From IMG/VR virus record IMGVR_UViG_3300042892_004538, positions 1-33,932 of that record: a DNA stretch of 33,932 bases; one strand, written 5' to 3'. Source of the DNA: a virus. Positions 22,815 to 31,661 of this stretch are shown in pieces; positions within the stretch are counted from its first letter, which is position 1, and every line of letters begins with the position of its first letter. The notes below the pieces were generated by a model. It was not told the origin of the DNA. It saw only the letters and a list, made by a program, of their open reading frames with translations, and searched no databases. Position numbers and translations under genes: made by a program.

Positions 22815-25220
22815 ATGGCAGATAATAACGAAGAAAGCATACGTCGCGAAACTGAAGCACGCGAAGCTGCGACCAAAAGCACTGTAAACACTACCAAGCA
22901 GTTGGCTGATGCTTTTGAAGATCTGATTGATCGTAATAAAAGCGCCAAGGAAAAATTTGACAGACTCAACCGAGAACTAGATACCGGTAAAAAACGTCTG
23001 GTGGACATTGGCCCTGCCCTAGAAGATCTGCAGGAAAGCATTGAAAAAACTGCAGATGCTGGAGAACGAGCTCAACTGCAAGCTCAACTTGAACAGAAAC
23101 AACAAGCAGCCAGCCGTGAACAGTATAGACGCATGGTAGTTGACAGCGGTGCTGCTATATTAGCAGCAGCTGGTAACTTTGGTGTTAATCTTACCAAGAG
23201 TGTGCTGACCAGTTATCAAAGTAACGCCAGTGCATTTCAAACTGCTGGTGATCTTGTCAATGTTGGCATAGACAGCGCCTCACAGGGATTCAAGGGCATA
23301 GCCAATGCTGCGTCGGTGGCCGGTGGCGGTCTCATGTTCCTGGGACCTAAGGGTGTGGCAGCCGGCTTGGCCCTGCAGGGCCTGGCAGTTGGTATCAATT
23401 TCCTTACTGATAAATTCTCAGATCTGGCCAAGTTTGGTATCAACGTTGCAGTCAAAGAATTAGAAACACAGACCAAGGCCTTTGCAGCTGCCAGTGCAGT
23501 GGGAGCCTTGTTCAGTCAAGGCATGGGCGAAATGCGTCGCACCGCAACTCTAGCGGGACTCACACAAGAACAGTTTGCTAAAGTCACATCAGAAAATGCT
23601 GAAACTTTTGCTCGATTTGGTGGCACAGTGGGTCTTGGTGCACAGAGGTTTGCTCAAATTAGCAAAGAGATGGGCAAATATCAAACTGGTCTGATCAAAC
23701 TGGGTTACAGCATAGAAGAAATTGCCGACGGCACAGCACAGTTCATGTCCCTGCAGGCCGCATCCGGGCGAGGTCAACGCACAGATTATGCTAATCTTGC
23801 CAAAGAGACCGAAGCGTACCTAACCAATCTAAGAGTTATCTCGGCCTTTACTGGTGAAGACGCCAAAAAAGCACAGGCCAGAGCTAGAGAGGCCAGCACA
23901 CAATTGGCCATTGATCAGCGAATAAGAACCATGGAAGCCCAGGGAGACACTGAAGCAAGACAGCGTTTTGAAGATCAAGTCAAGTTGTTGCCCGAGCCAC
24001 TGAAAAAAGCATTCCAGCAAATGTTTGAATTTGGTACCATAACAGATCCAGCTCTGGCTGCTGCCGTGATGAACAATCGTGAAGCCATGGAACTGTTGAC
24101 TTTATCAGTTCAAAATGCCAAAGATAAAAATGTCAGCGCCGCTGAAGCAGTGGCCAGATTCCAACAAAATCAAAACAGGCTACAAGAATCTGCTTTTAAA
24201 AACAATAAAGATTTTAATACAGCATTGGGTCAAAGTACATTAGGTATTGGTGCCAATGCAGAAATTACAGCGGTTGCTGCTGCATCTAACGAGTTGTTTA
24301 AGAAACGTATGGATTTGAGTGCCAGAACTGCCACAGAAACAGCCGACGATCAAAAGAAGACTTCTGATACACTCAGTGTAGCCACAGCAGATGCTGTAAA
24401 ATCCATGCAGGATCTGAGAATACAGATACAAGAAAAACTCACCGGCGCTATCACAAATTTTGCGAACTTTATTCCAGATATTATCAAGGGCATAGATGAT
24501 GCACTACGAAAAGCTGGAATTTTTCTCACAAAATCGGGCACAGGTGATACAAATACAGGCATTCCAGGAACCAATATAGAATTTGGCGGCGGAGGCGAGA
24601 CAGGTGCCAAAGCCACCCCGGGAACTGATACTGAAATCATGGCCGCTCGTAGATCAGTGGCTAAACAACAAGTAGCTGATCTTGGAACTAAAGGACTCAA
24701 GCTCAAAAGTGAAGAAGCCGTAGCCGGTGGACCAGTTACCACGCCACTGATGGAACTGGCCTATCTGATTCAAAACAACTTAGGCGCTAATCTCAAATAT
24801 TTCAGTGGTCTCAATGACACCGGAAGAGATGCTAATTCCAAGCACAAATCTGGTACAGCACTGGATGTGGTTCTGACCGATCCTCTCAAGTATGAAAGCA
24901 CTTTGGCAATGATCAAAGATTTGCCTGGAGTTTCTTTTGCACAGTTTGAGCAAAAAGGGCAAAAGAATGCCAATGGTAGTGTGGCCACAGGCGATCACAT
25001 ACACGCCGAAGTCAAAGCTGCACAAGGTGCCATCATATCGGCCAGCACAGGTGGCACCAATGTAACAGTAGGCGAAGGTGGCGCCAGCGAAGTGATTGCA
25101 CCACTCAAAAACGGACGCTTGCCCGGCATGGATGAAATGATCGAACGACTAGATCAAATGATTTTGGTTATGAAAGATCACAGAGACACTTCGGAAAAGA
25201 TCTTCAACGCTACAGCCTAA
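22815..25220 (+). CDS. Tape measure protein with M15-like peptidase domain
   Basis: The 801-residue protein looks like a tail tape measure protein. Residues about 1-110 are charged coiled coil, about 110-240 are Ala/Gly-rich and hydrophobic (AAILAAAGNFGVNL, AASVAGGGLMFLGPKGVAAGLAL), and the middle is long helical repeat-like sequence. Near the C-terminus a peptidase pattern appears: SKHKSGTALD (His677, Asp684) followed by GDHIHAEV (His728, His730), the zinc-ligand signature SxHxxGxAxD...HxH of M15/VanY-type peptidoglycan peptidases. The last part (GGASEVIAPLKNGRLPGM, ERLDQMILVMKDH) resembles tape-measure C-termini. It replaces T4 gp29 in this position. The peptidase would act on cell-wall peptides during DNA entry. 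It is read from ATG 22815 after a late-promoter-like motif. Confidence 0.8.
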   Translation: MADNNEESIRRETEAREAATKSTVNTTKQLADAFEDLIDRNKSAKEKFDRLNRELDTGKKRLVDIGPALEDLQESIEKTADAGERAQLQAQLEQKQQAASREQYRRMVVDSGAAILAAAGNFGVNLTKSVLTSYQSNASAFQTAGDLVNVGIDSASQGFKGIANAASVAGGGLMFLGPKGVAAGLALQGLAVGINFLTDKFSDLAKFGINVAVKELETQTKAFAAASAVGALFSQGMGEMRRTATLAGLTQEQFAKVTSENAETFARFGGTVGLGAQRFAQISKEMGKYQTGLIKLGYSIEEIADGTAQFMSLQAASGRGQRTDYANLAKETEAYLTNLRVISAFTGEDAKKAQARAREASTQLAIDQRIRTMEAQGDTEARQRFEDQVKLLPEPLKKAFQQMFEFGTITDPALAAAVMNNREAMELLTLSVQNAKDKNVSAAEAVARFQQNQNRLQESAFKNNKDFNTALGQSTLGIGANAEITAVAAASNELFKKRMDLSARTATETADDQKKTSDTLSVATADAVKSMQDLRIQIQEKLTGAITNFANFIPDIIKGIDDALRKAGIFLTKSGTGDTNTGIPGTNIEFGGGGETGAKATPGTDTEIMAARRSVAKQQVADLGTKGLKLKSEEAVAGGPVTTPLMELAYLIQNNLGANLKYFSGLNDTGRDANSKHKSGTALDVVLTDPLKYESTLAMIKDLPGVSFAQFEQKGQKNANGSVATGDHIHAEVKAAQGAIISASTGGTNVTVGEGGASEVIAPLKNGRLPGMDEMIERLDQMILVMKDHRDTSEKIFNATA

Positions 25221-25225
25221 CAGGC

Positions 25226-25234
25226 TATAAATAC
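25226..25234 (+). promoter_or_regulatory. Late promoter ahead of portal gene
   Basis: TATAAATAC is an exact match to the T4 late promoter TATAAATA. The predicted start at about 25239 leaves a 15-base leader with a GAGAG ribosome-binding stretch before ATG 25254. Confidence 0.8.
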
Positions 25235-25253
25235 AGCATACGAGAGAAAACAT

Positions 25254-26957
25254 ATGGCCGGTTGGAAAAAGTATTTCAAGACAAGTAACTTACCCAGTAA
25301 CGTAAGCCCTCTAGGCGGCGGTCGTGCCCCAGATCCGGGTTTCCGCAACTATCAAAGCCAGTTGCCCGAAGTCTATACCGGCCAACCCAATCGTGTTGAA
25401 CGCTACAATCAGTATGAGCAAATGGACATGGACTCAGAAGTCAATGCGGCCTTGGATATCCTAGCTGAGTTTTGCACTCAAAAGAATGCAGAAAATCACA
25501 CATCATTCACCATCAAGTTCAAAGAATCTCCGTCGGACAACGAAGTAAAAATCATCAAAGAGCAACTACAACAGTGGGTGGCTCTCAACGACTTCAATCA
25601 ACGCATGTTCAAAATAGTACGCAACGTGCTCAAATACGGAGACCAGGTTTTTATCCGTGACCCAGAAAACTTCAAGTTGTACTGGACAGAAATGAGCAAG
25701 GTCACCAAGGTCATTGTCAACGAAGGCGAAGGCAAAAAGCCCGAGCAGTACCTGATCAAAGATATCAATCCCAACTTCCAAAATTTAACTGTGACCGCAG
25801 TGGCCACATCGGACACCTACATGAATCACCCACAGGTGGGCGGACCGTCGGGCAGTTACACACAACCACAGAGTCCGTTTGGTGGTGGTAGTCGTTTTAG
25901 TCACGCTCAAAACGAAGCTGCTGTCAATGCTGAACATGTCATGCACATCAGTCTAACCGAGGGCCTGGATGTGTATTGGCCATTCGGCAACTCAGTGCTG
26001 GAAAACATTTTTAAAGTGTTCAAGCAAAAAGAACTGCTCGAGGACTCAATCATTATCTATCGTGTACAACGTGCTCCGGAACGTAGAATTTTCAAGATTG
26101 ACGTGGGCAACATGCCCACACACATGGCCATGGCCTTTGTGGAACGTATCAAAAACGAAATACATCAGCGCCGTATTCCCACACAATCGGGTGGCGGCAA
26201 CAACATGATGGATGCCACCTACAATCCACTCAGCACCAACGAAGACTACTTTTTCCCAACCACAGCAGATGGTCGCGGAAGCAGCGTGGACGTGTTGCCC
26301 GGCGGTCAAAACCTAGGCGAAATCACCGACCTACGTTTCTTTACCAACAAACTATTCCGAGGACTGCGTATTCCCAGCAGTTACTTGCCTACCACTGCTG
26401 AAGATGGCAGCCAATCTTACAACGATGGTCGCGTGGGCACAGCCTTGATCCAAGAATGGCGGTTTAACCAGTACTGTCAACGTTTGCAGGGCATGATTGC
26501 TGACAAAATGGATTCGGAGTTTAAATTATTCATGCGTTGGAGAGGTTTCAACATCGACGGCAGTCTGTTTGATCTGGCATTCAACGAGCCACAAAACTTT
26601 GCACAGTATCGTCAAGCCGACATTGATGCGGCTCGCATTGCCACATTCACGCAACTGGAACAGTATCCATATCTCAGCAAACGATATCTGATGAAACGAT
26701 ATCTGGGCATGACCGAAGCAGAGATTGCTGAAAATGAAAGTGCCTGGGCTGAAGAACGCGGCGACACCGAATTGGCACAGGCCGAAGCACCTGGTTTGCG
26801 TGGCGTGGGCATCAGTCCTGGCGGTTTGGCTTCTGACTTAGAGGGGCTAGGACCCGAACCCACAGCTGGAGCACCCGCGGGTGGCCCAGAAATGGCCGGC
26901 AGTGCTGCAGGTCCTGGGGCCGCTCCGGTACCCGGTACTGCTGCTCCAGCACTTTGA
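25254..26957 (+). CDS. 20: Portal vertex protein gp20
   Basis: The 567-residue protein is the T4-type portal, the ring at the head vertex through which DNA is packaged. Recognisable family segments are YNQYEQMDMDSEVNAALDILAEF, NVLKYGDQVFIRDPE, YRVQRAPERRIFKIDVGNMP, EDYFFPTTADGRGSSVDVLPGG and FFTNKLFRGLRIPSSYL. Length is close to T4 gp20 (524). The C-terminal 60 residues are Gly/Pro/Ala-rich and probably disordered. A strong late promoter lies directly upstream, and the head genes that follow run in T4 order. Confidence 0.96.
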   Translation: MAGWKKYFKTSNLPSNVSPLGGGRAPDPGFRNYQSQLPEVYTGQPNRVERYNQYEQMDMDSEVNAALDILAEFCTQKNAENHTSFTIKFKESPSDNEVKIIKEQLQQWVALNDFNQRMFKIVRNVLKYGDQVFIRDPENFKLYWTEMSKVTKVIVNEGEGKKPEQYLIKDINPNFQNLTVTAVATSDTYMNHPQVGGPSGSYTQPQSPFGGGSRFSHAQNEAAVNAEHVMHISLTEGLDVYWPFGNSVLENIFKVFKQKELLEDSIIIYRVQRAPERRIFKIDVGNMPTHMAMAFVERIKNEIHQRRIPTQSGGGNNMMDATYNPLSTNEDYFFPTTADGRGSSVDVLPGGQNLGEITDLRFFTNKLFRGLRIPSSYLPTTAEDGSQSYNDGRVGTALIQEWRFNQYCQRLQGMIADKMDSEFKLFMRWRGFNIDGSLFDLAFNEPQNFAQYRQADIDAARIATFTQLEQYPYLSKRYLMKRYLGMTEAEIAENESAWAEERGDTELAQAEAPGLRGVGISPGGLASDLEGLGPEPTAGAPAGGPEMAGSAAGPGAAPVPGTAAPAL

Positions 26958-26968
26958 TCTCATAAAGG

Positions 26969-26976
26969 TTAAATAC
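26969..26976 (+). promoter_or_regulatory. Late promoter-like motif abutting small core gene
   Basis: TTAAATAC ends four bases before ATG 26981. T4-type spacing places the transcription start on the A of the ATG, so a message from here would be leaderless. An AAAGG upstream of the motif could serve read-through transcripts. Confidence 0.4.
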
Positions 26977-26980
26977 TAGC

Positions 26981-27214
26981 ATGATCATCACAGAATTATT
27001 TGACCCAGCACCGCATGGATATCAGGACCAAAAGAGCGATAATAGCACTCTTAAAATGTCTGATAGTCGTAAAACTCGCTTGACTTTGGCACACTTGAAT
27101 CAGCTGAGACAGGCACATGATGTGCGTAAATTAGAGCATGAAAAGAAATTAAAAGCAGTAAGCAAACAATATCAACCTGCGCCTGAAGCCGGTGCTGCCC
27201 CGCTTGGCCTATAA
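26981..27214 (+). CDS. Small prohead core-like protein (gp67 position)
   Basis: The 77-residue protein sits between portal and the acidic core protein, where T4 has the prohead core gene 67. It is rich in Lys, Arg and His in the middle (KTRLTLAHLNQLRQAHDVRKLEHEKKLKAV) and has a Pro/Ala-rich tail. Similar short proteins with SDSRKTRLTLxHL occur at this place in marine T4-like phages. No enzymatic motif is seen. The core role is inferred from position. Confidence 0.65.
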   Translation: MIITELFDPAPHGYQDQKSDNSTLKMSDSRKTRLTLAHLNQLRQAHDVRKLEHEKKLKAVSKQYQPAPEAGAAPLGL

Positions 27215-27271
27215 TTATCAGGTCAAAATCCTTCAAAAACTACCCATTTAACCCTGAAAACTGCGTATATT

Positions 27272-27280
27272 TGTAAATAC
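27272..27280 (+). promoter_or_regulatory. Late promoter-like motif for head genes
   Basis: TGTAAATAC matches the TAAATAC core shared by the other late sites here. The predicted start near 27285 leaves a 26-base leader holding AAGGAG (27299-27304) seven bases before ATG 27311. Confidence 0.6.
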
Positions 27281-27310
27281 TCTTACAAAGCCACTTTTTA
27301 AGGAGTTCTT

Positions 27311-28258
27311 ATGAACAAGTTTGAGAAATTAATTGAGTACATCATCAATGATGAAGACCAAAAAGCACGTGAGTTGTTTCACGACATCGTAGTAGAAAAA
27401 AGCCGCGACATTTACGAAAGTATCATGGACGAAGAGCAGGTTGAAGAAACCATGCAGGGTCCTGTTGAAGGCGAGCAAGTAGAAGCCATGGTTGACGAAA
27501 TCAGCCAGGAAGAAGCTGTTGGCGAAGGCGACGAAGAAGGTGATCAAGAGTTTGATCTTGACCCAGACAGCGATCAAGACGACGGCGAAATGACCGGAGA
27601 TTTGCCAGCTGATGACATGGTGCCGATGGGCGGCGAAGAATCCGACGAAGAAAAGATTATGAGCATAGACGCCAAATTGGACGAGTTATTGGCCAAGTTT
27701 GATGAAATCATGGGCGACAAGGCCGGTGATGACATGGGCGGTGATGACATGGGTGCCAAACTGCCAGAAATGGGCATGATGGAAGCAGCCGACGAAGATG
27801 AAGAAGACTGCGATGACGAAGAAGACAAGGAAAAAGAAGAGAAGAAAGATGAGCCAAAAAGCGAATCCAAAGCTCCTCGCAAATCCACATCTACTTCTGA
27901 ACTGATGCGTGAATATGTAGACCGCATTGGCGACATCTACGGTGGTGCAGGTGATGCCGCTGAAGGTGACGCTGTAGGTGCAACAGGCAAAAAGACCGGT
28001 GTAAATGCCAAGTCTATCACAGGTCCTGGTGCTGATTTTGGTGGCAGTACTGCCAGTAGCAAAGGTGGCGAGCAAAACCAAGACGGTAACTCTGCTCCAA
28101 GCACAGACAAACCACAAGATATCAAATCTGGTAACATCAATGTACCAGGCGGCAAAGCAGGTAATGCATTCAAGACCAAAGAAGCCGCAAAAACAGGCGA
28201 AGGTTCGACTACAGACGGTTCAGTGCCTGTAAGCGACAAGAGCCCAGTTCGTAAATAA
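27311..28258 (+). CDS. Acidic prohead core-like protein (gp68 position)
   Basis: The 315-residue protein starts with KLIEYIINDEDQKARELFHDIVVEKSRDIYE, an N-terminus I associate with a conserved head-core protein between portal and gp21 in marine T4-like phages. Residues about 40-190 are extremely acidic (Asp/Glu/Gly-rich, with runs such as ADEDEEDCDDEEDKEKEEKK), and the C-terminal third is Gly/Ser/Lys-rich and likely disordered. A 15-base tandem repeat at 27725-27754 encodes GDDMG twice. Acidic, low-complexity character suits an internal scaffold removed by the gp21 protease. AAGGAG precedes the start. The function is inferred from position and composition. Confidence 0.65.
   Translation: MNKFEKLIEYIINDEDQKARELFHDIVVEKSRDIYESIMDEEQVEETMQGPVEGEQVEAMVDEISQEEAVGEGDEEGDQEFDLDPDSDQDDGEMTGDLPADDMVPMGGEESDEEKIMSIDAKLDELLAKFDEIMGDKAGDDMGGDDMGAKLPEMGMMEAADEDEEDCDDEEDKEKEEKKDEPKSESKAPRKSTSTSELMREYVDRIGDIYGGAGDAAEGDAVGATGKKTGVNAKSITGPGADFGGSTASSKGGEQNQDGNSAPSTDKPQDIKSGNINVPGGKAGNAFKTKEAAKTGEGSTTDGSVPVSDKSPVRK
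27725..27754 (+). repeat. 15-base tandem repeat in acidic core gene
   Basis: Two adjacent copies of GGTGATGACATGGGC (last base T in the second) encode GDDMG-GDDMG in frame. It probably arose by slippage and can vary without breaking the frame. Confidence 0.8.
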
Positions 28259-28271
28259 TTAGGAACTACAA

Positions 28272-28904
28272 ATGGCTTTGTACCTAAAAGAGAATCTTAC
28301 GTTTGATCGGGCAGGTATCATTGTTGAAACTGTTGACGAAGGCGGTAACAAGACTCTCAAAATGGAGGGTATATTCATAGAAGGCGGAGTAAAGAACGCC
28401 AACGAACGAGTATACCCTGTCCATGAAATTGAAAAAGCCGTTGGTACCATCAACAAACAAATCAATGAAGGTTATTCTGTGTTGGGCGAAGTTGACCATC
28501 CAGATGACTTGAAAATTAATCTAGACCGCGTAAGCCACATGATTGAAAAAATGTGGATGGATGGACCTACCGGACGTGGAAAATTAAAGGTATTACCAAC
28601 CCCAATGGGCAAACTAGTGGAAGCCATGATCACATCAGGCGTCAAACTGGGTGTAAGCTCACGTGGAAGCGGTAATGTCAACGAAGGAAGTGGACACGTT
28701 AGTGAATTTGAAATCATTACCGTAGACATTGTAGCACAACCTAGTGCACCTCATGCATATCCCAAGGCCATCTATGAAGGTCTTATGAACATGCGTGGTG
28801 GTATGCAGGTATTTGAAACGGCACGTGAAGCCGCTCAAGATCAAAAAGTACAGAAGTACCTTGAAGAAGGCATTAAACGCCTGATCAAAGATTTGAAACT
28901 ATAG
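28272..28904 (+). CDS. 21: Prohead core protease gp21
   Basis: The 210-residue serine protease matures the prohead by cutting core and capsid proteins. The family pattern is clear: LGEVDHPDD supplies the catalytic His76, GVKLGVSSRGSG supplies the nucleophile (Ser129 or Ser130), and ITVDIVAQPSAP follows with a conserved Asp152. The EGIFIEGGVKNANERVYP start is typical, and length matches T4 gp21 (about 212). It lies 13 bases after the acidic core gene with an AGGA ribosome-binding site, and 12 bases before the scaffold gene. Confidence 0.95.
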   Translation: MALYLKENLTFDRAGIIVETVDEGGNKTLKMEGIFIEGGVKNANERVYPVHEIEKAVGTINKQINEGYSVLGEVDHPDDLKINLDRVSHMIEKMWMDGPTGRGKLKVLPTPMGKLVEAMITSGVKLGVSSRGSGNVNEGSGHVSEFEIITVDIVAQPSAPHAYPKAIYEGLMNMRGGMQVFETAREAAQDQKVQKYLEEGIKRLIKDLKL

Positions 28905-28916
28905 GAGAAATATCCA

Positions 28917-30038
28917 ATGTTAGATGCTATCAAACCATTGTTGGATAACGGAATCATCAATGAAGAAACCAAGACAGCTATTGCTGAAGCTTGGGAATCA
29001 CGCATTGTTGAAGCCAAAGAACAAGTTCGTGCAGAATTACGCGAGGAATTTGCTCAACGTTATCAACATGATAAGGCAGTAATGGTTGAAGCTCTAGACA
29101 AAATGGTAACAGAGTCTCTCACTGCTGAACTCTCTGAGTTTGCAGACGAAAAACGACAATTAGCAGAAGACCGTGTTGCATTCAAGCAACAGATGGTCGA
29201 AAGTGCAGGCAAGTTCAACGATTTCATGGTTACTAAACTAGCCGAAGAAATCAAAGAACTGCGCCAAGATCGTAAAACATACGAGTCGGCAATTGCCAAA
29301 CTCGAACAGTTTACAATCCATGCATTGGCAGAAGAAATCAAAGAATTTGAACAAGACAAACAAGCGGTTGTTGAAACCAAAGTTCGTTTAGTTACTGAAG
29401 GCAAAGCCAAACTGGCCGAGCTACAGAAGAAATTTGTTGAGCAATCAGCCGCTGCAGTAAAAGAGGCCGTAACCAGTTCGTTAGAGTCAGAATTGACTCA
29501 ACTAAAAGAAGACATCCAAGTTGCTCGCGAGAACATGTTTGGTCGTCGTCTGTATGAAGCATTCGCCAGCGAGTTTGCTGTTACTCACCTCAATGAGAAC
29601 AAGCAGATCCGTGAGTTACAATCCACAGTGGACATGGTAACTGAGAAGTTGTCTGAAGCAGTCCAGGCAATTGAAAACAAGAAGGCTTTGGTTGAATCAA
29701 AGGAAAAAGAAATTCGTATTATCAAAGAAACAGCAGAACGCAAAGAACGTGTTGCAGAAATGTTGAAACCTTTGAACAAAGAGAAGGCCGCAATCATGCG
29801 TGACCTACTTGAAAGTGTGCAGACTGATAAGCTACAGTCCGCATATGAAAAGTATCTACCAGCTGTACTAAATAACACACCAGTGGCCAAGCCAGCAACC
29901 GAAAAAGTTGCTCTAACCGAGAGTCGTGTTGTTGAAGTAACTGGTGATAAAACTGCTAAAACTGCCGTTGAGTCTCAACAAGCAAAAGATGTAATGTCTA
30001 ATGTTTTTGAAATGAAACGTTTAGCAGGGCTTAATTAA
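28917..30038 (+). CDS. 22: Prohead scaffold protein gp22
   Basis: The 373-residue protein is almost entirely charged helix (many Glu, Lys, Ala and Gln), as expected of the T4 gp22 internal scaffold around which the capsid forms. The N-terminus MLDAIKPLLDNGIINEETKTAI and the mid segment NMFGRRLYEAFASEFAVTHLNE are family-like, as is the C-terminal KDVMSNVFEMKRLAGLN. It is longer than T4 gp22 (269 residues). AGGAG precedes ATG 28917. It is placed between protease and capsid gene, the T4 order. Confidence 0.92.
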   Translation: MLDAIKPLLDNGIINEETKTAIAEAWESRIVEAKEQVRAELREEFAQRYQHDKAVMVEALDKMVTESLTAELSEFADEKRQLAEDRVAFKQQMVESAGKFNDFMVTKLAEEIKELRQDRKTYESAIAKLEQFTIHALAEEIKEFEQDKQAVVETKVRLVTEGKAKLAELQKKFVEQSAAAVKEAVTSSLESELTQLKEDIQVARENMFGRRLYEAFASEFAVTHLNENKQIRELQSTVDMVTEKLSEAVQAIENKKALVESKEKEIRIIKETAERKERVAEMLKPLNKEKAAIMRDLLESVQTDKLQSAYEKYLPAVLNNTPVAKPATEKVALTESRVVEVTGDKTAKTAVESQQAKDVMSNVFEMKRLAGLN

Positions 30039-30063
30039 ACCCTAAAAGGAAAGAGGAAATATT

Positions 30064-31242
30064 ATGACACAAGCATTATTAGAAAGCCGTTGGGGCGAGA
30101 CCAAAGATGCCCTGCTAGAAGGCCTACAAGGTTCCAAGCGAACCACAATGGGTGTAATCCTTGAGAATACACGCAAAATGTTGGCAGAAAGTGCAACCGC
30201 TGGTGCAACACAAGCTGGTAACGTAGCAACACTTAACCGTGTGATTCTACCTGTTATCCGTCGTGTTATGCCAACAGTTATTGCTAACGAAATCGTTGGT
30301 GTACAACCAATGACAGGTCCTGTTGCTCAGATCCATACACTACGTGTTCGCTATGCTGACACAGTAAGTGATAGTTCTAGCTATAGTACCAGCACAACAG
30401 CAGGTGATGAGGCTCTAAGCCCATTCAAGATTGCTGTTGCATATTCTGGTAGCAACACAACAGGTCAAGGTAACGCAACATCATCTGCTGAAGGTACAGC
30501 AGGTAACAAGATCAACGTACAGATCTTGAAGCAAGTTGTTGAAGCCAAAACACGTAAGTTAAGTGCTCGTTGGACATTTGAAGCTGCACAAGACGCACAG
30601 TCTATGCATGGTTTGGATGTTGAGGCAGAAATTATGGCTGCCCTGGCACAAGAAATCACTGTAGAGATCGATCAAGAAATTCTTGGTAGTCTACGTGCTC
30701 TTGCCGCTACTGACGCTGCATACGACCAAGCTGCCGTTTCTGGTACAGCCACATTCGTTGGTGACGAGCATGCCGCTTTGGCAGTTCAGATCAACCGTGT
30801 TGCTAACTTGATCGCTCAGCGTACACGTCGTGGTGCTGGTAACTGGGCTGTTGTAAGTCCAGCTGCATTGACAGTGCTACAAAGTGCTACAACTTCTGCA
30901 TTTGCTCGTACAACAGAAGGCACATTTGAAGCTCCTACAAACACCAAGTTTGTTGGTACATTGAATGGCGCAATGAAAGTGTATGTTGATTCATATGCAA
31001 GCGACAGCCAAGCTGTTTTAGTTGGTTATAAGGGTTCAAGCGAGGCAGATGCTGCCGCGTTCTATTGCCCATATATCCCCCTAATGAGTTCTGGTGTTGT
31101 TCTAGATCCATCTACATTTGAACCAGTCGTATCGTTTATGACACGTTATGGTTATGTAGAGTTAACAAACACAGCGTCTTCGCTAGGTAATGCTGGTGAC
31201 TATGTTGGTGAGATCTCTGTAGCAAACCTATCGTTCCAATAA
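30064..31242 (+). CDS. 23: Major capsid protein gp23
   Basis: The 392-residue protein matches T4-type gp23. The segment NVATLNRVILPVIRRVMPTVIANEIVGVQPMTGPVAQIHTLRVRY is highly characteristic, as are KTRKLSARWTFEAAQDAQSMHGLDVEAEI and the FYCPYIPLMSSGVVLDPSTFEPVVSFMTRYGY region. It is shorter than T4 gp23 (521), as in many environmental relatives. Possible gp21 cut sites near the N-terminus are LLE-G (residues 17-20) and LAE-S (residues 40-43). GAGG precedes ATG 30064, and codons here favour common forms (GCT, GTT, CGT), fitting high expression. A strong terminator follows. Confidence 0.97.
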   Translation: MTQALLESRWGETKDALLEGLQGSKRTTMGVILENTRKMLAESATAGATQAGNVATLNRVILPVIRRVMPTVIANEIVGVQPMTGPVAQIHTLRVRYADTVSDSSSYSTSTTAGDEALSPFKIAVAYSGSNTTGQGNATSSAEGTAGNKINVQILKQVVEAKTRKLSARWTFEAAQDAQSMHGLDVEAEIMAALAQEITVEIDQEILGSLRALAATDAAYDQAAVSGTATFVGDEHAALAVQINRVANLIAQRTRRGAGNWAVVSPAALTVLQSATTSAFARTTEGTFEAPTNTKFVGTLNGAMKVYVDSYASDSQAVLVGYKGSSEADAAAFYCPYIPLMSSGVVLDPSTFEPVVSFMTRYGYVELTNTASSLGNAGDYVGEISVANLSFQ

Positions 31243-31280
31243 AAAGGAACAAATCAACCCAGGGATGGGAAGGTTCAGAA

Positions 31281-31304
31281 AAGCACACTCCGGTGTGCTT
31301 TTTT
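31281..31304 (+). terminator. Rho-independent terminator after major capsid gene
   Basis: An eight-base-pair stem AAGCACAC/GTGTGCTT with a TCCG loop is followed by a run of T. It lies 38 bases after the gp23 stop and would end the head-gene transcript. Confidence 0.9.
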
Positions 31305-31390
31305 GTTGGCTGACGTTTCTGCGTGATAAGTAAATGTGTAGCAACAGCTACAGCTCGTGTTTAACACACATACACACAAAGGAGGAAACC

Positions 31391-31618
31391 ATGAGCAAAA
31401 CACCTTACGAGATCCGTCTCGAACTTCTCAAAATGGCCAATGAAATCTTGATCACACCAGTGTTCCAGACACGTGAAGCCAAATTACAAGAATATCACAG
31501 CAAATTAACAGATGCCAATCGCGAAAGCCAGGCATTTCCAACCTTGCCAGATTTTCCGTCTAGTACAGACATTATAGCCAAGGCCGAAGAACTTAAACGG
31601 TTTGTAGACCAAGCATAA
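31391..31618 (+). CDS. Small conserved phage protein of unknown function
   Basis: The 75-residue protein begins MSKTPYEIRLELLKMANEIL and ends TDIIAKAEELKRFVDQA. Similar short helical proteins with YEIRLEVLKMA and AEELYxFV occur in many marine T4-like phages; no function is known to me. A strong GGAGG precedes ATG 31391, so the start is firm; the frame extends upstream without support. It lies between two terminators, so it probably has its own transcript or read-through expression. Confidence 0.8.
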   Translation: MSKTPYEIRLELLKMANEILITPVFQTREAKLQEYHSKLTDANRESQAFPTLPDFPSSTDIIAKAEELKRFVDQA

Positions 31619-31621
31619 TGG

Positions 31622-31644
31622 AAAGGCTCTTCGGAGCCTTTTTT
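31622..31644 (+). terminator. Rho-independent terminator with TTCG loop
   Basis: The stem AAGGCTC/GAGCCTT with a TTCG tetraloop is followed by a run of T. It starts four bases after the stop of the small gene and separates it from the SGNH/glycosyltransferase cassette. Confidence 0.92.
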
Positions 31645-31661
31645 GTTTAATAAGTAATAGT

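Noticed and set aside
27574-28239. Minus-strand open frames opposite the acidic core gene
   Set aside because: They arise from the strong Asp/Glu/Gly codon bias of the plus-strand gene and are Ser/Pro-rich shadows.
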